Below, piece by piece: positions 59,721 through 64,000 of a stretch of DNA of 64,000 bases. The position numbers and the translations under genes are program-made. The stretch's first letter is position 1. The number at the start of each line of letters is the position of its first letter. The DNA is from Synechococcus sp. M16CYN (lineage in GTDB: Bacteria; Cyanobacteriota; Cyanobacteriia; PCC-6307; Cyanobiaceae): positions 558,001 through 622,000 of the forward strand of contig NZ_AP029048.1 in the NCBI RefSeq assembly GCF_040371545.1. The letters run 5' to 3'. Below the pieces are notes generated by a model, which saw nothing but the letters and a program-made list of their open reading frames with translations, was not told the origin of the DNA and did no database searches.

Positions 59721-60126
59721 TTTGCGCTGAATATAACGTTAAAGTATTAACGAAATTATAGAATTTGCTAAACTCTTAATTAATAAAATATACTCAATTT
59801 ATGATAATATTGAGAATATAATCCTAAATTTAAATATTATTGTTTTTATGATTTGATATTTAAAGTTAGTTAATAAGCTAAGTTAATGTCACACTAATTA
59901 AAAGTCAAGTTAAATTAAATAAAAATTAGTTGTTTAAATACTTTATGCTATTGCATATATACTTCAGAGTATAATTTGATTAAACTTATTAGTATAGTAA
60001 GAATCAAGTTCTGTTATCGTAGATGTAACTTAATTTTGAAAATTAAATTAAGCGGAATCAATATAAAATGTCAGTTCATTATACTGATCATTTATCTTAT
60101 ATAAAGTAGCATTGTCAATTAAAAAT

Positions 60127-60153
60127 TAAACAAAATTTATTTAATTTTGTTTA
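60127..60153. repeat. 11-bp perfect inverted repeat
   Basis: TAAACAAAATT pairs exactly with 60143-60153 across the spacer TATTT. Confidence 0.9.
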
Positions 60154-60458
60154 CTAATATCATATATACTATCAAAGCTAAAAATTTTTGAGATTAGATA
60201 ATCAGTTTAGAGAAACTAATTGCACTACATAAATTTAAAATCCTTAGGCATTATTATAGGAATAACATATCTACTTCACTTTCGGTTAACGGATAATTTT
60301 GTATATAAAACAACATTTAAAAATTCTGAACAAGAAAAGATACTTATAAATATAAATACTTAATTATTTAATTATAGATCATCTTGAACATGGATTAGTA
60401 ACAAACTATATTTATTTAAATATACAACGATGGCAATATCAATACAGTCTTAAAATTT

Positions 60459-60635
60459 ATGGATTCTTTAATGAAAAATTCTTTTTTTAAATACAGACAA
60501 CAAGAAAAGGAAGCAATTGCGCGTTGGTTTAATGAGTTTCAGCCAATTGATATATCAATAATTGGAAATATGAAGATTGCACGAGGAATACCAATAAATA
60601 TGGATAAAGATGAAAAATATAGGACTAAACTTTAA
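60459..60635 (+). CDS. Possible 58-residue protein inside the AT-rich stretch
   Basis: ATG 60459 opens a frame reading MDSLMKNSFFKYRQQEKEAI, then ARWFNEFQPIDISIIGNMKI, and finishing RGIPINMDKDEKYRTKL with TAA. It is the only frame in nearly 7 kb with varied, balanced composition, including Trp, Arg, Gln and Gly codons. No Shine-Dalgarno is seen. A hairpin (TAAACTTT, GAT, AAAGTTTA) lies 58 bases after the stop. I recognise no family. Confidence 0.45.
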   Translation: MDSLMKNSFFKYRQQEKEAIARWFNEFQPIDISIIGNMKIARGIPINMDKDEKYRTKL

Positions 60636-63600
60636 TATTTTGTTCTTGCTAAAAGCCTAAAATTATATCAAAATCTAAGTATAGTAGCATGTTAAACTTT
60701 GATAAAGTTTATGTATCTTATCGTTAATTTATTCCTATAGATAGCTATTATAATCTCGACTTTTCTTATTTTGGCTCTTTACTATTATTAGCTCTTAATT
60801 TTAGTTTGCTATTTTAATGATCCAAATTATTGTAGATAGTACATTCACAATAATTTGCTATTGTTTGACTAAGATACTACTCGGTAATACATTATTTTTA
60901 CAAGTCTGTTAAATTCATTATAATTTTTTAATCACGAAATCATTTTTATATTTCTTAAATTATCGTATAACGAGCTATACTTAACTTTGCTGTAATTTAA
61001 CGTCCTTGTATCTATAGCAGTAGAATTGCTAGATTTAATAAAGTAGTCATTAAATTAAGACTTAATATTTATTCTGTTGATTTAGTGCCACATATATTAA
61101 TAACTTGACTAGCTATCAGATAATATTTGACAATTAGATATTATCTTATTAATTCTAATTAGATACTAAGTGCATATATTTGATTTACCTAATTTGATGA
61201 TTAATTAAGATTAATAATAATATATTTATTAAGTAAAAGTCTCATAAATAATTTTTAAACAAAACTTTTCAACAAAATTATTGTTATTAATGCTCTTATT
61301 GGCATGCAATTAGTTGCCATTACTTACATCATAAAGTTGATAGCGTATAAATTAATTCAGACTTAATTATGTAAGATACTAAAGTCAGTATTCAAAATTA
61401 ATTGAGCTAACTTTTTCATAAAAAGTTTAAAGATAAGAGATTAAAATTTTAACCAATAAATAGTTTTAAAGACAATTTTTTTCAAGCAGCAGTTAGCCGA
61501 AAAGTTCGGATAAAAAGCAAAAATGGTTTGAAGCAGCCTTAATATAAAAGTTCTAAGAACAATTTTTATCTTCTTAAGAAAATTATATAGATAGCTTTTA
61601 AAGTTTTTTATCAGCTACTTAAATTAAATGTGTTTAAACTATGCAAAATGTAATGCTACAATTAGAGTTTTTATCTCTTAGCAACATATCAAGTACAGTT
61701 TGAGTTTAGTTAACTTTAAATTCTAGAATTTGTAAAATAGTAATAAATTAAAGCTTAAGCTCGAGACTAATTTATTGACTTTTCTATCAATTTAACCGTT
61801 TAAACGATTTTTGAAAAATCAAATTGATTACGATAATTATGAGGCAAGTTTTTGCATGAGTTCTTAATTCTTGCTAGTTTAATAGTGTAATTTTAATGAT
61901 AAGAACAAATCGTATTCACTAAATTTAATTCAATATCAATAAGATAATTAGTTATTAAAATGCTAGTAACGAAATTGTTCAGTTGTAGCAAACCACGAAA
62001 CAGTTTGCTGTTACTGATCTTAAACCTTAGCTCAAAAAAGTGACTAAGCTTGATGATGCTACTATCATTGTTATTCACACAAGTCTACACGACATAATTA
62101 GACTTTTGACCTATGAGTACATATAAATATAATTATTTATAAAGATAAAGTCAAATAGCGTTTTTGTTTAATTATACTTTTCATATCCGTGTTAATTTTA
62201 TAAATGTTATAGATAAAAACTAAGCTCTATCTAGATTTCTCGAATAAGCTTATTTAGATAATTTTCATCTCGTTTATTTTTTGTAAAAAAAATTAATTAT
62301 AAATAAATTAAAAAAGCTCAATTTGAACATTTGTATTTATAATAATATTTTTAAAGCTAGAAAATTTTTAAAGTAATGCTACGCACTAACAAGTATATGA
62401 TTACGTAGCAAAAACCTATTTTAGGTATATTAATTAATTGTATAATATTTTTATTGTCTTAGGTCTAAATTATGCAGATATAAAATGTATTAAGTTTATT
62501 TATTTTGTCAATATTTTTTGCAACCTGCTTTTGATAATTACTAGTATAAATAAAATAGTTCAGTTCAAGTCGTATATTGCTAATGCTTAATAATAAATAC
62601 TAGATTCTGTTTTAAACAATTTATGATATGTATCGATGATAGTTTTAATAAATACAATTTTACCTATACGATGCTACCTATTTAATCTAATAGGATGCAT
62701 TAAAATTCTTCAATCACTTAAAAAATAAAGCTCCCCCATGCATTTTACCAAAACTGTCTCAAATTTTCTTATTAAGATTTTTTAGGCAGTGAATAATAAT
62801 TAACTAATTATTTCGCCTTTTTGTTCTTTGAATTCTTAGAGCAATTAAATTAAATTGTTTGGAAAGTAATATGGTATCTTTTAAGTTAATTTTAAAAGTC
62901 TTATAAAAGACTGAATAACAATAGTCAAAATTTTAATAAATTTATTAGAAATATGTAAATAATTAAACAGTGTTAACTGTAAATACTGATTGGCTTTTTA
63001 TGATAATTTCATTGAAATCTATATTTATGATATAGTTTATTTCAATAACTTTAACAAATATTTTATTTAGCTTATTGATGATACCGTACTTACGGTCTTG
63101 TAATTTAACATTCCAAATTTTTTCTTTCCTAGGATATATTTAATCTTTTAAGTACAATCTAACAATATTAAATCTAAATTATCTGATTATTAATAATATA
63201 ACTTGTATAAAACTAATAAATTCATAATTTTATGTGATCGCTTTACTCTAAATTATTCAATTCGTATTAAATTAATAAGATTAATTTTCTAGTCTATTTA
63301 ATATTTATAATTTTTAATTTAGCCTACTAATAAACTAATATAAATTCTTTATATTAACAGATATAATTTCTACATATTCTTAGAGATTAGATTTAAAATA
63401 AGTTCAATAATTAAAGCTTTCCCTATATATTTTACAATTATTCTTGTAATTGTTCAGTAAAAAGTTACCTTATAGCCTTGCTACTCTTTAGAGCAAAAAT
63501 ACTAAAATTTAGGCATAATGCGCTAAAAATAATTTGCTACAGTATTTTAAACAGTTAAAATAAATAAAAAATTTTAATAAAGGGGAAAAACTGTTTTTTA

Positions 63601-63973
63601 GCAACAAACCGTATAAGTTTATATAAAAAACTAAGTTAGCAAACCTTTGAAATCTGTAACTAACTTATTTTAAAAATAAGAAACTTAATTATCTAGTCAG
63701 TTGCTTTTAAAAGCTATATATCATATTCTTAAACAATTATATATTTTAATTAATATCTTTAGAAGCACAATTCAATTTCAGACTTTCTTGGTAACCCGTT
63801 AATCTTATAATGTACATATTTTGTATTAGTTTCTGCTAAAGAATCGTTAAGTTTATTTATGATAAAAACTAAATTTATTTCAACTAATCTCATAAATATA
63901 TAATATTGATTAAGTAGCTTAATATAAATCTCAATACAATAACTCTATAATTCATCAGCCCATAGCACCTAAG
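60636..63973. other. Second AT-rich stretch without genes
   Basis: About 3.3 kb. Slightly richer spots occur near 61490 (a CCGAA/TTCGG hairpin and a short frame reading AVSRKVRIKSKNGLKQP without a start) and near 61975, but no gene is supported. A stem TGCTACG/CGTAGCA lies at about 62378-62412. No RNA gene recognised. Confidence 0.65.
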
Positions 63974-64000
63974 ATGACCAAAATTATTTTCGCCTTTTCT
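63974..64000 (+). CDS. Possible start of a gene cut by the window edge
   Basis: The last bases return to mixed composition and contain an ATG opening MTKIIFAFS before the window ends. Too short to identify. Confidence 0.3.

Larger units (their letters stand above)
57174..60458. other. Long AT-rich stretch without genes
   Basis: About 3.3 kb of very AT-rich DNA; for example 58681-58740 has 6 G or C in 60. No coding frame, tRNA or rRNA is recognisable. It contains strong inverted repeats at 58693-58731, 59687-59720 and 60127-60153 (separate entries). Confidence 0.7.

Noticed and set aside
61490-61545. Hairpin CCGAA/TTCGG as a tRNA remnant
   Set aside because: No acceptor, anticodon or T-arm can be built around it.
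61893-62078. 61-codon minus-strand frame in the desert
   Set aside because: Low-complexity Asn/Leu/Ile/Ser content expected from AT-rich DNA.
57174-63973. CRISPR array, tandem repeats or insertion sequence in the AT-rich zone
   Set aside because: No regularly spaced direct repeats, no transposase remnant and no terminal repeats with duplications were seen.

Overview
The window reads as chromosome of a picocyanobacterium of the marine Synechococcus/Prochlorococcus/Cyanobium group. Signs of this are plastocyanin (petE), NDH-1 subunits NdhD and NdhL, Ycf51, the bicarbonate transporter BicA, GlgB, HemE, and the order trpA / DUF3007 / ndhL / tRNA-Leu. No HIP1 octamer (GCGATCGC) was noticed. What is unusual for this group is how loosely the genes are packed. 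Gaps of 0.3-1 kb are common, several hold broken genes, and the last 10 kb is almost empty and extremely AT-rich. This suggests relaxed selection or genome reduction, perhaps in a host-associated strain; that part is inference.

Layout: 1-8.4 kb holds thrS (cut by the window edge), glucokinase, thrB, ndhD and an M3 oligopeptidase on +, meeting a proA-folB-lipase operon on -. 9.9-15.3 kb holds a ROK kinase and the giant envelope protein TamB on -, divergent from ycf51. 16.3-27.7 kb is mostly + strand: a small secreted protein, an S15/CocE hydrolase, glgB, hemE, an epimerase, petE and clpB. 28-35 kb holds a QueD-like gene, hisIE, a decayed zinc protease, a DUF2214 membrane protein, a group-2 sigma factor, small membrane proteins and a c6-type cytochrome. 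35.8-40.4 kb is trpA, DUF3007, ndhL, tRNA-Leu, pyrC and bicA. 40.4-53.7 kb is the densest part: a Na/Ca-type antiporter, glutathione reductase, a GST, dnaA, a Deg protease, two glycosyltransferases, GNAT, an ABC exporter, hisG, gloB, futC and ridA. 53.7-64 kb has one sizeable gene (selO) and a few tiny ORFs in very AT-rich DNA.

Functionally the genes are housekeeping: amino-acid synthesis (thrB, proA, hisIE, hisG, trpA), photosynthetic electron transport and carbon supply (petE, c6-like cytochrome, ndhD/ndhL, bicA), glycogen and sugar phosphorylation (glgB, glk, ROK), thiol defence (gor, GST, gloB) and protein quality control (clpB, deg, M3 peptidase).

Two patterns stand out. First, at least four small or coupled genes have a non-canonical codon (ATT, ATA or CTG) where the ATG should be. 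Second, long, nearly perfect inverted repeats (11-18 bp) sit inside several coding sequences and in the AT-rich desert. I did not find a recognisable new defence or mobile system.
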